Shown: in pieces, positions 54,908 to 63,523 of the stretch
Layout of the letters: each line of letters opens with the position of its first letter
Position numbering within the stretch: the stretch's first letter is position 1
DNA from: Bacteroidota bacterium
GTDB taxonomy: Bacteria > Bacteroidota > Bacteroidia > Flavobacteriales > Weeksellaceae
DNA: 64,000 nt
NCBI GenBank assembly: GCA_023399595.1
Contig: JAEWOR010000026.1
Span: forward strand, 1-64,000
Direction: 5' to 3'
Made by a program: the position numbers and the translations under genes
The notes under the pieces: model-generated
Databases searched by the model: none
The model's input: the letters and a program-made list of their open reading frames with translations, nothing else
Told to the model about the DNA's origin: nothing

Positions 54908-56815
54908 ATGAAGAAATTTTTATTATGTATTAATTTTTTGCCATTAATTTTTGTGGCTCAAGCTCCAGCGGGTTACTATGACGGGACATCTGGACTTACA
55001 GGTTATGCATTGAAAACAAAGCTTCATGATATTATTTCTGCTAAGAATATTAATTGGCATTATGGAGATTTGCAAGATTATTATAAACAAACAGATTTGG
55101 ATGTTTATTATGATCATAATACTAGTAATAATCCTTATTTTAATACTGCTACCAATACTACAGATTATATTTTGTTAGATATTTATTCTGAAAAACCTTC
55201 GGGCGCAGATTCTTATGAATATACTTCTGAAAATATTATTGGTTCTGCTAATGCTGAAGGATTGGGTTGGAATAGGGAACATATGATGCCTCAAAGTACA
55301 TTTTACAGTAATTATCCCATGTATTCGGATTTGTTTTATGTTGTTCCTACCGATGCAAGGATTAATCAGTTAAGAAATATTTATCCTTACGGAATTGCAA
55401 ATTCAACAGTATTTTATACATTTTCCAACACCTCCAAAATTGGAAATAGTGCCATCCCCAACTATGCTTATACAGGAAGAGTTTATGAACCTATTGATGA
55501 ATTTAAGGGAGATATTGCTAGAAGTTTGTTGTATTTTGCAGTAAGGTATGAAGGGAAATTGGGAAGTTTTAAGTTCGTGAATAGCACCTCTTCAAATCCA
55601 AATCCTACCAACGACCAATGTCCTTTGGATGGAACAGAGGAAAGAGCTTTTGATGATGCTTATATTGCGATGCTTTTGCAATGGAGTAATCAAGATCCTG
55701 TTTCTCAAAGAGAAATTGATAGAAATAATGCCGTTTATACTATTCAAAAAAATAGAAATCCTTTTGTAGATAATCCAAGTTGGGTGAATGCAATTTGGAG
55801 CCAAACACCAGATAATATTGCTCCACAGGCTCCAACTAATCTTTCGGTGAGTCAGAATTCGGCTTATTTTACTACTTTAAGTTGGACTCCTAGTGCAAGT
55901 ATGGATGTTATTGGCTATAAAATTTACCAAAATGGAACATTAATTGGAACTTCGAAAACCAATACTTTTTATGCAGATCATTTAACGCCTTCCACAGCTT
56001 ATAATTTTACGGTAAAAGCTTATGATAATGGATATTTGTATTCTGCGGATTCTAATTCTGTTTCTACAACTACTTTATCAACTGATATTTATTCAAAAGA
56101 TATTTACTTTACTAAATATATTGAAGGAAGCTCAAACAACAAAGCATTAGAAATTATCAATACAACAGGTCACCCCGTGAATTTGTCGGATTACAGACTT
56201 TCTATTCAGTTTTATGGAAATGGGAATTATTATTACCCCGATCCTTATGAGTTGGAAGGGGTTATTCAGAATGGTGAAAAAGCAATTATTCTGAATCCTT
56301 ATGCTAATTTATCTTGCTTTAATAATAATCAGGCAAGATTTGTAACTGCCGCTCCGCAAATGACTTTTACAGGAAGTCAGTATCTTGAATTGCGTTATAA
56401 ATCTACAATTGTGGATGCAATAGGAGTGAGCGGACAGTCGAATTCTTCTGTTTTAGGGAATGTAACTTTGTACAGAAAATCCAATATTAATCAGCCTAAT
56501 CTTAATTTTACAATCTCTGAATGGGATTTTTATGCTCAAAATTATTGTTCAGGAACTTTGGAGGTTCAAGATGTGAATCTTTCTTCTGATCTGTTTTCAA
56601 TTTATCCCAATCCTGTTACAGATGGAGTTTTAAATTTCAAAGGAGATGGATTAGAAAAAATACATCTTATTAGTATTGTAGATGCGAGTGGAAGAGAAGT
56701 GTTGAAAAAAGAAAAACCTTTTAAGACTACAAAAAGTATTTCTGTTTCTCAATTAAGTGAAGGAGTGTACTTTATTAGAACTCCTTATAAAACGATTAAG
56801 TTTATTAAAAAATAA
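54908..56815 (+). CDS. Secreted endonuclease I with FN3, lamin-tail and T9SS domains
   Basis: A 635-residue secreted nuclease. After the signal peptide (ending FVAQA) comes an endonuclease I domain (to about 285) with the active-site block GWNREHMMPQS and DLFYVVPTDARIN; then a fibronectin type III domain (about 300-390), a lamin-tail-like domain (about 400-545) and a type A sorting domain (FSIYPNPVTDGVLNF). It degrades extracellular DNA or RNA for feeding. The ATG at 54908 starts the signal peptide. Confidence 0.9.
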   Translation: MKKFLLCINFLPLIFVAQAPAGYYDGTSGLTGYALKTKLHDIISAKNINWHYGDLQDYYKQTDLDVYYDHNTSNNPYFNTATNTTDYILLDIYSEKPSGADSYEYTSENIIGSANAEGLGWNREHMMPQSTFYSNYPMYSDLFYVVPTDARINQLRNIYPYGIANSTVFYTFSNTSKIGNSAIPNYAYTGRVYEPIDEFKGDIARSLLYFAVRYEGKLGSFKFVNSTSSNPNPTNDQCPLDGTEERAFDDAYIAMLLQWSNQDPVSQREIDRNNAVYTIQKNRNPFVDNPSWVNAIWSQTPDNIAPQAPTNLSVSQNSAYFTTLSWTPSASMDVIGYKIYQNGTLIGTSKTNTFYADHLTPSTAYNFTVKAYDNGYLYSADSNSVSTTTLSTDIYSKDIYFTKYIEGSSNNKALEIINTTGHPVNLSDYRLSIQFYGNGNYYYPDPYELEGVIQNGEKAIILNPYANLSCFNNNQARFVTAAPQMTFTGSQYLELRYKSTIVDAIGVSGQSNSSVLGNVTLYRKSNINQPNLNFTISEWDFYAQNYCSGTLEVQDVNLSSDLFSIYPNPVTDGVLNFKGDGLEKIHLISIVDASGREVLKKEKPFKTTKSISVSQLSEGVYFIRTPYKTIKFIKK

Positions 56816-56891
56816 TACTTAACAACTTTTTAATATAAGCTAAATGCCTTATAAATATTGTTTATAATGTTTTTTGCTTATATTTTTTATT

Positions 56892-56911
56892 TATAAGTAG
56901 AATTACTTATA
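56892..56911. promoter_or_regulatory. Operator-like palindrome TATAAGTA-N4-TACTTATA
   Basis: Perfect 8-bp half-sites separated by GAAT, overlapping the -7 element of the SatD gene. Related half-sites (TATAAGC, CTTATA) occur between 56830 and 56885. Confidence 0.6.
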
Positions 56912-56915
56912 TTTG
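56908..56915 (+). promoter_or_regulatory. Promoter -7 element TATATTTG, near-leaderless
   Basis: TAnnTTTG match ending 4 bp before the ATG at 56920, so transcription should begin at or next to the start codon. Confidence 0.65.
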
Positions 56916-56919
56916 CAAA

Positions 56920-57537
56920 ATGATAGCGGTAATTACCGGCGACGTTGTAAACTCCCAACATTCAGATACAGAAGTTTGGATCAGTAAACTTAAAAATTTA
57001 CTTGGTCAATGGGGAGATGCGCCTTTCCATTGGGAAATTTATCGCGGTGACGAATTTCAAATAAAATGCTCTGTGGAAGAGGTTTTTTGGAAATTCTTAG
57101 CCATAAAATCACTTATTAAAAGTCAAGAAAATTTAGACGTTCGTATTGCAATTGGCATTGGTGAAGAAACTTTCTCCTCCGAGAAAATCACCGAATCCAA
57201 TGGTTCTGCTTATATTAATTCTGGAAGATTGCTGAATGGTTTAAAATCTGATGGCTATAATTTGGCCATAAAAACACCTGAAGATTGCATTAATGAAGAT
57301 TTGAACATCCTGCTAAAGTGGGCTTCAAAAGATTTTGATGGATGGACGGTGGCTACGGCAGAAATTATCCATGAATTAATCATTAATCCAGAATCTAATC
57401 AAGAAGATTTAGCCAAGAAATTCAATATTTCTCAATCCTCCGTTAGTCAGAGGTTGAAACGTGCCAACTTTGATTTATTGGTGGAAACCAACGATTATTT
57501 TAAAATAAAAATTAAAGAACTTCAACTACAATCATGA
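56920..57537 (+). CDS. SatD-family protein with C-terminal HTH
   Basis: A 205-residue protein with the SatD start IAVITGDVVNSQHSD and the WEIYRGDEFQIKC motif (resembling a nucleotide-cyclase-like fold), followed by a winged-helix segment (about 155-195, NQEDLAKKFNISQSSVSQRLKRA). SatD was named from a streptococcal acid-tolerance operon; its biochemistry is not known. It overlaps the DUF3307 gene by four bases. The operator palindrome suggests self-regulation. Confidence 0.82.
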   Translation: MIAVITGDVVNSQHSDTEVWISKLKNLLGQWGDAPFHWEIYRGDEFQIKCSVEEVFWKFLAIKSLIKSQENLDVRIAIGIGEETFSSEKITESNGSAYINSGRLLNGLKSDGYNLAIKTPEDCINEDLNILLKWASKDFDGWTVATAEIIHELIINPESNQEDLAKKFNISQSSVSQRLKRANFDLLVETNDYFKIKIKELQLQS

Positions 57538-58235
57538 TTTTTCTTGCACTCATATTGGCGCATTTGTTTGGAGATTTTATTCTTCAGCCAAGCTCATGGG
57601 TAGCAGATAAAGAAAGAAACAGACTGAAAAGCAAATATTTATACATCCATATATTATTGCATATCGTTCTGTCGTTTCTATTTTTATGGAATGTTGAGTT
57701 ATGGTGGGTCGCTTTAATGGTCGGTATTACACACTTTATTATCGATGCCGCAAAACTGCAATTTCAGACTATCAAAACCCGAAAAATTTGGTTTTTTGTA
57801 GATCAAGCTTTACATATTTCGGTTATCGCAGGGATTTCTTATTATTTCCAAGAATTTAATTTTGATTTCTTGCATTCAGCACCATTTATGAAGGTTTTGG
57901 TGGGTGCAATATTCCTTACCGTTCCATCCTCCCTAATTATAAAATTATTATTATCCTCTTGGACGCCCGTTTCTGCAGAACAAACCTCTTTGCAAACAGA
58001 ATCTTTGAGCGATGCAGGAAAATATATTGGAATTTTAGAACGTTTATTGGTTTTCACGTTTGTTATAGTCAACCATTGGGAAGGAGTAGGTTTTATGGTA
58101 GCCGCAAAATCTATTTTTAGATTCAGTGATATTGCTCAAGCTAAACAAAGAAAACTTACAGAATATGTATTAATAGGAACTTTATTGAGTTTCGGTATGG
58201 CGGTTTTAGTCGCTATTGTTATTGGAAAAATTTAA
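57534..58235 (+). CDS. DUF3307-family membrane protein
   Basis: A 233-residue membrane protein of about six helices with the DUF3307 start LALILAHLFGDFILQPSSWVADKE and the HFIIDAAKLQ motif. Its ATG overlaps the SatD stop (ATGA). SatD/DUF3307 pairs are found in many phyla; their joint role is unknown. Confidence 0.83.
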   Translation: MIFLALILAHLFGDFILQPSSWVADKERNRLKSKYLYIHILLHIVLSFLFLWNVELWWVALMVGITHFIIDAAKLQFQTIKTRKIWFFVDQALHISVIAGISYYFQEFNFDFLHSAPFMKVLVGAIFLTVPSSLIIKLLLSSWTPVSAEQTSLQTESLSDAGKYIGILERLLVFTFVIVNHWEGVGFMVAAKSIFRFSDIAQAKQRKLTEYVLIGTLLSFGMAVLVAIVIGKI

Positions 58236-58298
58236 AAATAAATCTAAATAGAATAAATTTTGGGCCGATGTTCAAAATTTTGAAAAAAAAGTAAAATT

Positions 58299-59018
58299 AT
58301 GAGCCAAAAGAAAGAAATGCTTTATGAGGGAAAAGCAAAACAAGTATTTGCTACGGATCATCCAGATGAGGTGGTAGTTCGTTTTAAAGATGATGCTACT
58401 GCTTTTAATGCACAGAAAAAAGGTCAGGTAGATTTAAAAGGGGAAATGAATAACGCCATTACCACTTTAATTTTCGAATATTTAAACGAAAAAGGTATCG
58501 ATACTCACTTTATCAAGCAATTGGATGAAAGAGAGCAGTTGGTGAAAAAAGTGTCTATTATTCCTTTAGAAATGGTGGTAAGAAACTATTCTGCGGGAAG
58601 CATGGCACAAAGATTAGGGGTGGAAGAAGGTATTAAATCTCCAGTGACTATTTTTGATATTTGCTATAAAAAAGACGAATTGGGAGATCCACTTATCAAT
58701 GATCACCACGCAGTTTTCTTAGGAGCTGCAACGTATGACGAATTAAAAGAAATGTACGCTTTAACGGATAAAATCAATGAAATATTAATAGATTTATTCG
58801 ATAAAATCAATATCATCTTGGTGGATTTCAAAATTGAATTAGGAAAAACTTCAGACGGAAAAATTATCCTTGCTGATGAAATTTCTCCTGATACATGCAG
58901 ACTTTGGGATAAAGACACCATGAAAAAGCTAGATAAAGACCGTTTCCGTAGAGATTTAGGAGAGGTTACAGAAGCTTATGTAGAAATTTACAACCGTTTG
59001 AAAAATTTGTTAAAATAG
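58299..59018 (+). CDS. purC: SAICAR synthetase
   Basis: PurC joins aspartate to CAIR in purine synthesis. The 239-residue protein has YEGKAKQVFATD, the ATP-binding EMVVRNYSAGS and the LADEISPDTCRLWD motif. Its TAG stop codon (59016-59018) is the first three bases of the heptad arm that opens the copy C element. Confidence 0.94.
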   Translation: MSQKKEMLYEGKAKQVFATDHPDEVVVRFKDDATAFNAQKKGQVDLKGEMNNAITTLIFEYLNEKGIDTHFIKQLDEREQLVKKVSIIPLEMVVRNYSAGSMAQRLGVEEGIKSPVTIFDICYKKDELGDPLINDHHAVFLGAATYDELKEMYALTDKINEILIDLFDKINIILVDFKIELGKTSDGKIILADEISPDTCRLWDKDTMKKLDKDRFRRDLGEVTEAYVEIYNRLKNLLK

Positions 59019-59046
59019 AAATTAGAGATTAGAAGTTAGAAATTAG
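59016..59046. repeat. Upstream arm of copy C, TAGANNT heptads
   Basis: Four complete and one partial 7-bp unit beginning with TAG. The first TAG is the purC stop. Confidence 0.9.
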
Positions 59047-59047
59047 T

Positions 59048-59407
59048 ATGAAATCGCATCGTCTTGAAGATTTACTAGTTTGGAGAAAATCAATGGTATT
59101 GGTTAAAGAAATTTATATTCTTACTTCAAAATTACCTCAAGAGGAAAAATTTGGATTATTTTCTCAAATGCGAAGATGTGCTATTTCAATTCCATCTAAT
59201 ATTGCGGAAGGAGCAGGACGAAATAACAAAAATGAATTCTACCAGTTTTTAGGAATTGCGTTTGGATCAACCTACGAAATGCAAACTCAACTACAATTAA
59301 CAATAGATTTAGGATTTATTTCTGAAAACGAATCTTTGCAAATTAAAGAACATCTCATTGAGATTCAAAAAATGATATATTCATTAAAAACGAGTTTAAA
59401 GTTGTGA
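59048..59407 (+). CDS. Four-helix-bundle protein (23S rRNA IVP family), copy C
   Basis: A 119-residue intact protein with the hallmark QMRRCAISIPSNIAEGAGRN, closely similar to copy B (shared MKSHRL-DLL-W-KS start, EFYQFLGIA, IEIQKMIY). It lies between purC and purF, enclosed by inverted heptad arms, and its ATG comes one base after the upstream arm. Nothing ties it to purine synthesis. A structural or nucleic-acid-binding role in maintaining or moving the element is inference. Confidence 0.9.
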   Translation: MKSHRLEDLLVWRKSMVLVKEIYILTSKLPQEEKFGLFSQMRRCAISIPSNIAEGAGRNNKNEFYQFLGIAFGSTYEMQTQLQLTIDLGFISENESLQIKEHLIEIQKMIYSLKTSLKL

Positions 59408-59426
59408 TTTTGAGGTTAGCAATTCA

Positions 59427-59459
59427 CTAACATCTAATATCTAACTTCTAACTTCTAAT
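59427..59459. repeat. Downstream arm of copy C, CTAANNT heptads
   Basis: Four complete and one partial 7-bp unit, the inverse of the upstream arm. It ends 12 bp before the purF ATG. Confidence 0.9.
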
Positions 59460-59470
59460 GTAAAAGAAAA

Positions 59471-60967
59471 ATGAAAAGTTTACAAACTCATAAAGAAGAG
59501 TATTTACAACAGTTTAAAGATCAGGTTTACGGAAGAAATATGTTCCGTACCCAAGATGAGGAAAAACTTGATGCACCTAACGAAGAATGTGGAATTTTCG
59601 GGATGTATTCCGATAATGATTTAGATACGTTTTCACTTTCTCAGTTTGGTTTGTTTGCGCTTCAACACCGTGGACAAGAAGCTTGTGGTATTTCTGTTCT
59701 TAAAAATGGTAAAATTACCAATTTAAAAGATGAAGGTTTGGTTCTGGATGTTTATAAAGAAATCCAAGATCCAGAAGCTTTCATGGGAAATTCTGCTATT
59801 GGACATACTCGTTATACCACTGCAGGAGATAAAAAGAAGTATAATTTTCAGCCTTTCTTTGCGAAGAATGAGTATGACCAAATTATCCTTTCTATAGCTC
59901 ATAATGGTAATTTAACGAACGCTAAAGAACTTAAAACTGAATTAGAAGCAGAAGGAGTTGTTTTCCGTGCGACTTCAGATTCGGAGGTGATCTTAAGATT
60001 AATCCAAAAAAACCTTGATTTAGGTCTTAGAGGAGCTATTAAAGCAACAATGGAGAAGATTGAAGGTGCTTATTCAGTTGTGGGTATGACAAGAAATAAA
60101 TTCTTCGCTTTTAGAGATTTCAACGGAATTCGTCCTTTGGTTTTAGGAGCTATCGATGAGAGATCTTTTGTTGTGGCATCAGAATCTGTTGCTTTAGATG
60201 CAGTGGGAGCTCAATATGTAAGAGATATTTTGCCTGGCGAAATTATTTACACCAGCGAAAATGAAGAAGGCTTAAAATCGTACATGGCAAATGAAGGGGA
60301 AGGGAAACAGAGAATTTGCTCTTTTGAGTATATTTATTTTGCGCGTCCCGATTCTACCATAGAAAATATTAACGTTTACGAAATTCGTGAAAAATCGGGT
60401 GAAAAAATTTGGGAACAAGCTCCTGTAGAAGCTGATTTGGTAATTGGTGTTCCAGATTCTGGAGTTCCTGCTGCTATTGGTTTTTCTAAGGCTTCTGGTA
60501 TTCCGTTTCGTCCAGTTTTAATTAAAAATAGATACATAGGAAGAAGTTTCATCGTTCCCACTCAGGAAATGAGAGAAAGGGTAGTGAACTTAAAACTCAA
60601 TCCTATTATTTCTGAAATTAAAGACAAAAGAGTTGTTATTATCGACGATTCTATCGTAAGAGGAACAACCTCTAAAAGATTGGTGAAAATTTTAAAAGAT
60701 GCTGGTGTTAAAGAAATCCACTTTAGAAGTGTTTCGCCACCTATTATTGCACCTTGTTATTTGGGAATTGATACGCCTTCAAAAGACGATTTAATTTCTG
60801 CGAACATGACAACTGAAGAGCTAAGACAATATTTAGGAGTAGACTCTTTAGAGTTTTTAAGTATTGATAACTTGAAAGTTATTCTAGGTTCATCAAATCA
60901 CTGTTTTGGATGTTTCACAGAGCAGTATCCTGTTGAAAAAGGAGAAAATTCAGGTTTGTTTGAATAA
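59471..60967 (+). CDS. purF: Amidophosphoribosyltransferase
   Basis: PurF catalyses the first step of purine synthesis. The 498-residue protein has a propeptide ending before the catalytic Cys40 (NEECGIFG), the glutaminase domain, a phosphoribosyltransferase domain with VVIIDDSIVRGTTSKR, and Cys residues (RICSFEY, APCYLG, NHCFGCF) that fit the 4Fe-4S cluster type known from Bacillus. It shares an operon with purC, interrupted by the copy C element. Confidence 0.95.
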   Translation: MKSLQTHKEEYLQQFKDQVYGRNMFRTQDEEKLDAPNEECGIFGMYSDNDLDTFSLSQFGLFALQHRGQEACGISVLKNGKITNLKDEGLVLDVYKEIQDPEAFMGNSAIGHTRYTTAGDKKKYNFQPFFAKNEYDQIILSIAHNGNLTNAKELKTELEAEGVVFRATSDSEVILRLIQKNLDLGLRGAIKATMEKIEGAYSVVGMTRNKFFAFRDFNGIRPLVLGAIDERSFVVASESVALDAVGAQYVRDILPGEIIYTSENEEGLKSYMANEGEGKQRICSFEYIYFARPDSTIENINVYEIREKSGEKIWEQAPVEADLVIGVPDSGVPAAIGFSKASGIPFRPVLIKNRYIGRSFIVPTQEMRERVVNLKLNPIISEIKDKRVVIIDDSIVRGTTSKRLVKILKDAGVKEIHFRSVSPPIIAPCYLGIDTPSKDDLISANMTTEELRQYLGVDSLEFLSIDNLKVILGSSNHCFGCFTEQYPVEKGENSGLFE

Positions 60968-60970
60968 ATA

Positions 60971-60998
60971 AGTGAAAAAGGAAAAGTGAAAAGGAAAA
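60971..60998. repeat. Short heptad array after purF
   Basis: Four 7-bp units (AGTGAAA, AAGGAAA, AGTGAAA, AGGAAAA) just after the purF stop and directly before its terminator. Confidence 0.5.
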
Positions 60999-61028
60999 AC
61001 TGCCCTCAATTTGAGGGCAGTTTTTTTT
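60998..61028 (+). terminator. purF terminator
   Basis: AACTGCCCTC/GAGGGCAGTT stem with eight T. Confidence 0.85.
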
Positions 61029-61031
61029 CGT

Positions 61032-61064
61032 TTTTTTCGGCGGAGCGAAGCTCCGCCGAAAAAA
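61032..61064. terminator. Bidirectional terminator with GAA loop
   Basis: Perfect 15-bp stem with a CGGCGGAGC core and GAA loop. T and A runs form part of the stem, so it can end the metallophosphoesterase transcript on the minus strand as well as backing up the purF terminator. Confidence 0.8.
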
Positions 61065-61086
61065 TCGTAAAATTTGTATTATAAAA

Positions 61087-62292
61087 TTAACTCAATTCAA
61101 ATACTGTAATCTCGGGTAAAACGCCCACTCTTCCAGGATAACCTATTACGCCAAAACCTCTATTAACGTACAAATATCGGCCATTACTTTCATATAAATC
61201 CGCCCATTTTTTATATCTGAACTGTGCAGGAGACCATTTTATATTCTTTAAATCTATCCCGAATTGCATTCCATGTGTATGTCCAGAAAGCGTTAAATGA
61301 ACGTGAGAAGGATATTTTTTTACCACTTCATCAAAATGAGTAGGATCATGACTCATTAGAATTTTCACAGCATCTTTTGGAACATTCAGCATTGATTTTT
61401 CTAAATCACCATATTGAGGAAAAGGGGGAAGTCCCCAGTTTTCTACACCAAGAATATAGATTTTCTCACCGTTTTTCTCAATAATTCTGTTTTCATTCAA
61501 AAGGATGTCAAAACCTGCTTGTTTTTCGTATTTCAATAAATCTTCAAAGTTTTTTTGTTTTAATTGAGTATTTTCCCATTTATGATAATCACCATAATCA
61601 TGATTTCCTAGAACAGAAAGCTTTCCGTCTTTGGATTGAATGCTAGAAAATAACTCGATAAATGGTTTAAATTCACTCGATAAAGTATTAACCATATCTC
61701 CTGTAAAGACTATTAAATCGGCATTTTGCTCATTAATTAGATGAATAGCCTTTTGAAGTTTAGCAGGATCCGAAAAACTTCCGCTGTGAACATCAGAAAT
61801 TTGAAGAATTTTATATCCTTTAAAACTGTTAGGAAGATGGGCTATTTTTAATTTTACCTTTCTTACTTTATGTCTAAATTTTCCGAAGAAAATACCGTCA
61901 GTAAACAGACCTGCGAACAAAGCTCCTAAACCTAATCCCATTAAACTTAAAAATTTTCTTCTCTCTACATAGTCGGAATTTCCAGTTTTTAAATATTGAT
62001 ATCCGAAGGTGAACATTCTTAAAATATCATCAATTAGAAGAAAAATCACCAAAAATATTTTGGGCAAAACAAATATTAAAAATAGAGAAGCTAAAAGACG
62101 AATTTTAAAAGCTTTGTCTGTACTTTTATCGAAAGTTGACATTTCAAAAGCCATATAACCATACACGGAAAGACTAATTACCCAATACAATGTTCTTACC
62201 CACGAAACCTGAGTTAAGGTTTTTATTGCTTGGTACATGTATATTTCCAAAATTAGGAAAATACCTGTTATGATGATTAAATTCTTTGTCAT
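61087..62292 (-). CDS. Membrane-anchored metallophosphoesterase
   Basis: A 401-residue protein with four N-terminal membrane helices (to about residue 145) and a calcineurin-like domain with all blocks: ISDVHSG, FTGDMVN, LGNHDYGD, MSHDP and SGHTHG. Members of the YaeI/YkuE class cleave lipid A precursors or similar phosphoesters; the substrate here is unknown. The start lies 14 bp after a terminator that follows the FabH-like gene. Confidence 0.88.
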   Translation of the reverse strand: MTKNLIIITGIFLILEIYMYQAIKTLTQVSWVRTLYWVISLSVYGYMAFEMSTFDKSTDKAFKIRLLASLFLIFVLPKIFLVIFLLIDDILRMFTFGYQYLKTGNSDYVERRKFLSLMGLGLGALFAGLFTDGIFFGKFRHKVRKVKLKIAHLPNSFKGYKILQISDVHSGSFSDPAKLQKAIHLINEQNADLIVFTGDMVNTLSSEFKPFIELFSSIQSKDGKLSVLGNHDYGDYHKWENTQLKQKNFEDLLKYEKQAGFDILLNENRIIEKNGEKIYILGVENWGLPPFPQYGDLEKSMLNVPKDAVKILMSHDPTHFDEVVKKYPSHVHLTLSGHTHGMQFGIDLKNIKWSPAQFRYKKWADLYESNGRYLYVNRGFGVIGYPGRVGVLPEITVFELS

Positions 62293-62306
62293 TATAAATT
62301 AAAAAA

Positions 62307-62326
62307 GCACAAAGAAAACTTTGTGC
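62307..62326 (-). terminator. Terminator after the FabH-like gene
   Basis: GCACAAAG/CTTTGTGC stem with six T on the minus strand. Confidence 0.8.
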
Positions 62327-62356
62327 CAATATCTCGATTAAAATATTAATTAAAAG

Positions 62357-63424
62357 TTAAGGGAATTTATAAACAAGAGCATTTATGTTCATTCCAGCTC
62401 CTACAGATGTCATTACAATATTTCCTTTTTCTTTAAAATGATGACCATTCATTTTATTTTTAATAATCAGGTCATACATTGTAGGGATAGTTGCCACCGA
62501 AGAGTTTCCAAATTCTTGGATTGTCATTGGCGCAATATTATGGTCTCCGTCTTTAATTCCATAAAGTTTAAATAGTCTTTCTATCATGGCATAATCCATT
62601 TTAGCATTCGCTTGGTGGATTAATACTTTGTCTATATCTTCAATGCTTAATTCCGCTGCATCAATAGTATCTTTAATGGCCTGAGGAACATTTTTTAAAG
62701 CATATTCGTAGATTTTTCTACCCATCATTCTTACCCAAAGTCTTTTTGGGTCAGAATTTGTATTAATGGACGGTTTGTTAGTAAGATATTCCAGCTCTGC
62801 ATCATTATCACAAATTGTCTTATGAGAAATAATACCTACATTTTCTTGTTCAGTAGCTTGTACTACAACAGCTCCAGCTCCGTCTGCAAAAATCATTCTG
62901 TTTCTGTCGTGTGGGTCTGTAACTTTGCTTAAAGTTTCTGCTCCAACTACTAAAATTGTTTTTGCTGCTTTGGCTTTTATAAGGTTATTAGCAAGAATCA
63001 TTGCTTCTACCCAACCTGGACATCCGAAAATCATGTCATAAGTGATGCAAAATCTGTTTTTAATCCCTAATTTGTTCTTTACTCTTGCTGCCATATTCGG
63101 CATAAAGTTTACATAACCTTCTTTAGTAACTTCCCCAAAATTACTGGCATAGATAATATAATCTAAAGTTTCTGGGTCTATTTTTGAATCTTCAATAGCT
63201 ACTTTTGCAGCTTCATATCCAATTTCCGAATTGGTTTGGTTCTCATCAATAAATCTTCTGTTTTCAATTTCAGTAATTTCTACAAACTTATTAATAATTT
63301 CAGCATTGGGTTTTTCAATTTTTTCTCCTTCATCAGTGTAAAATTCGGAATTCATAAAAAAATCTCTTCCAATAACATTTTTAGGGAGATAGTGTCCGGA
63401 ACCTATTATTATCGTATTTGGCAT
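62357..63424 (-). CDS. 3-Oxoacyl-ACP synthase III-like (FabH family) enzyme
   Basis: A 355-residue thiolase-fold condensing enzyme with the catalytic Cys135 in FGCPGW, His in LIHQANAK and Asn in FGNSSVATIPTM. FabH starts fatty-acid synthesis from acyl-CoA and malonyl-ACP; the 20-residue insertion after residue 20 and extra length suggest a FabH-like paralogue for an aryl-polyene, lipid or other ketide rather than the housekeeping enzyme (inference). Confidence 0.85.
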   Translation of the reverse strand: MPNTIIIGSGHYLPKNVIGRDFFMNSEFYTDEGEKIEKPNAEIINKFVEITEIENRRFIDENQTNSEIGYEAAKVAIEDSKIDPETLDYIIYASNFGEVTKEGYVNFMPNMAARVKNKLGIKNRFCITYDMIFGCPGWVEAMILANNLIKAKAAKTILVVGAETLSKVTDPHDRNRMIFADGAGAVVVQATEQENVGIISHKTICDNDAELEYLTNKPSINTNSDPKRLWVRMMGRKIYEYALKNVPQAIKDTIDAAELSIEDIDKVLIHQANAKMDYAMIERLFKLYGIKDGDHNIAPMTIQEFGNSSVATIPTMYDLIIKNKMNGHHFKEKGNIVMTSVGAGMNINALVYKFP

Positions 63425-63450
63425 TGGTAATTCTAATTATTTTTAACAAA

Positions 63451-63458
63451 CAAAGGTA
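63451..63458 (-). promoter_or_regulatory. Promoter -7 element TACCTTTG for the FabH-like gene
   Basis: TAnnTTTG match 26 bp before the ATG at 63424. Confidence 0.65.
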
Positions 63459-63496
63459 ATAATTAATCTGTAAACTGAAAAAATTAAAAATATTAT

Positions 63497-63504
63497 TAAA
63501 TTTG
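63497..63504 (+). promoter_or_regulatory. Promoter -7 element TAAATTTG for the last gene
   Basis: TAnnTTTG match 19 bp before the ATG at 63524. Confidence 0.65.
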
Positions 63505-63523
63505 CAAAAATCATTAACAGTCA

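Noticed and set aside
59048..59407. Four-helix-bundle gene as Avd of a diversity-generating retroelement
   Set aside because: No reverse transcriptase, template repeat or variable repeat is present in the window.
59048..59407. Intervening sequence of a 23S rRNA gene
   Set aside because: The protein family fits but there is no rRNA gene in the window; the flanks are purC and purF.
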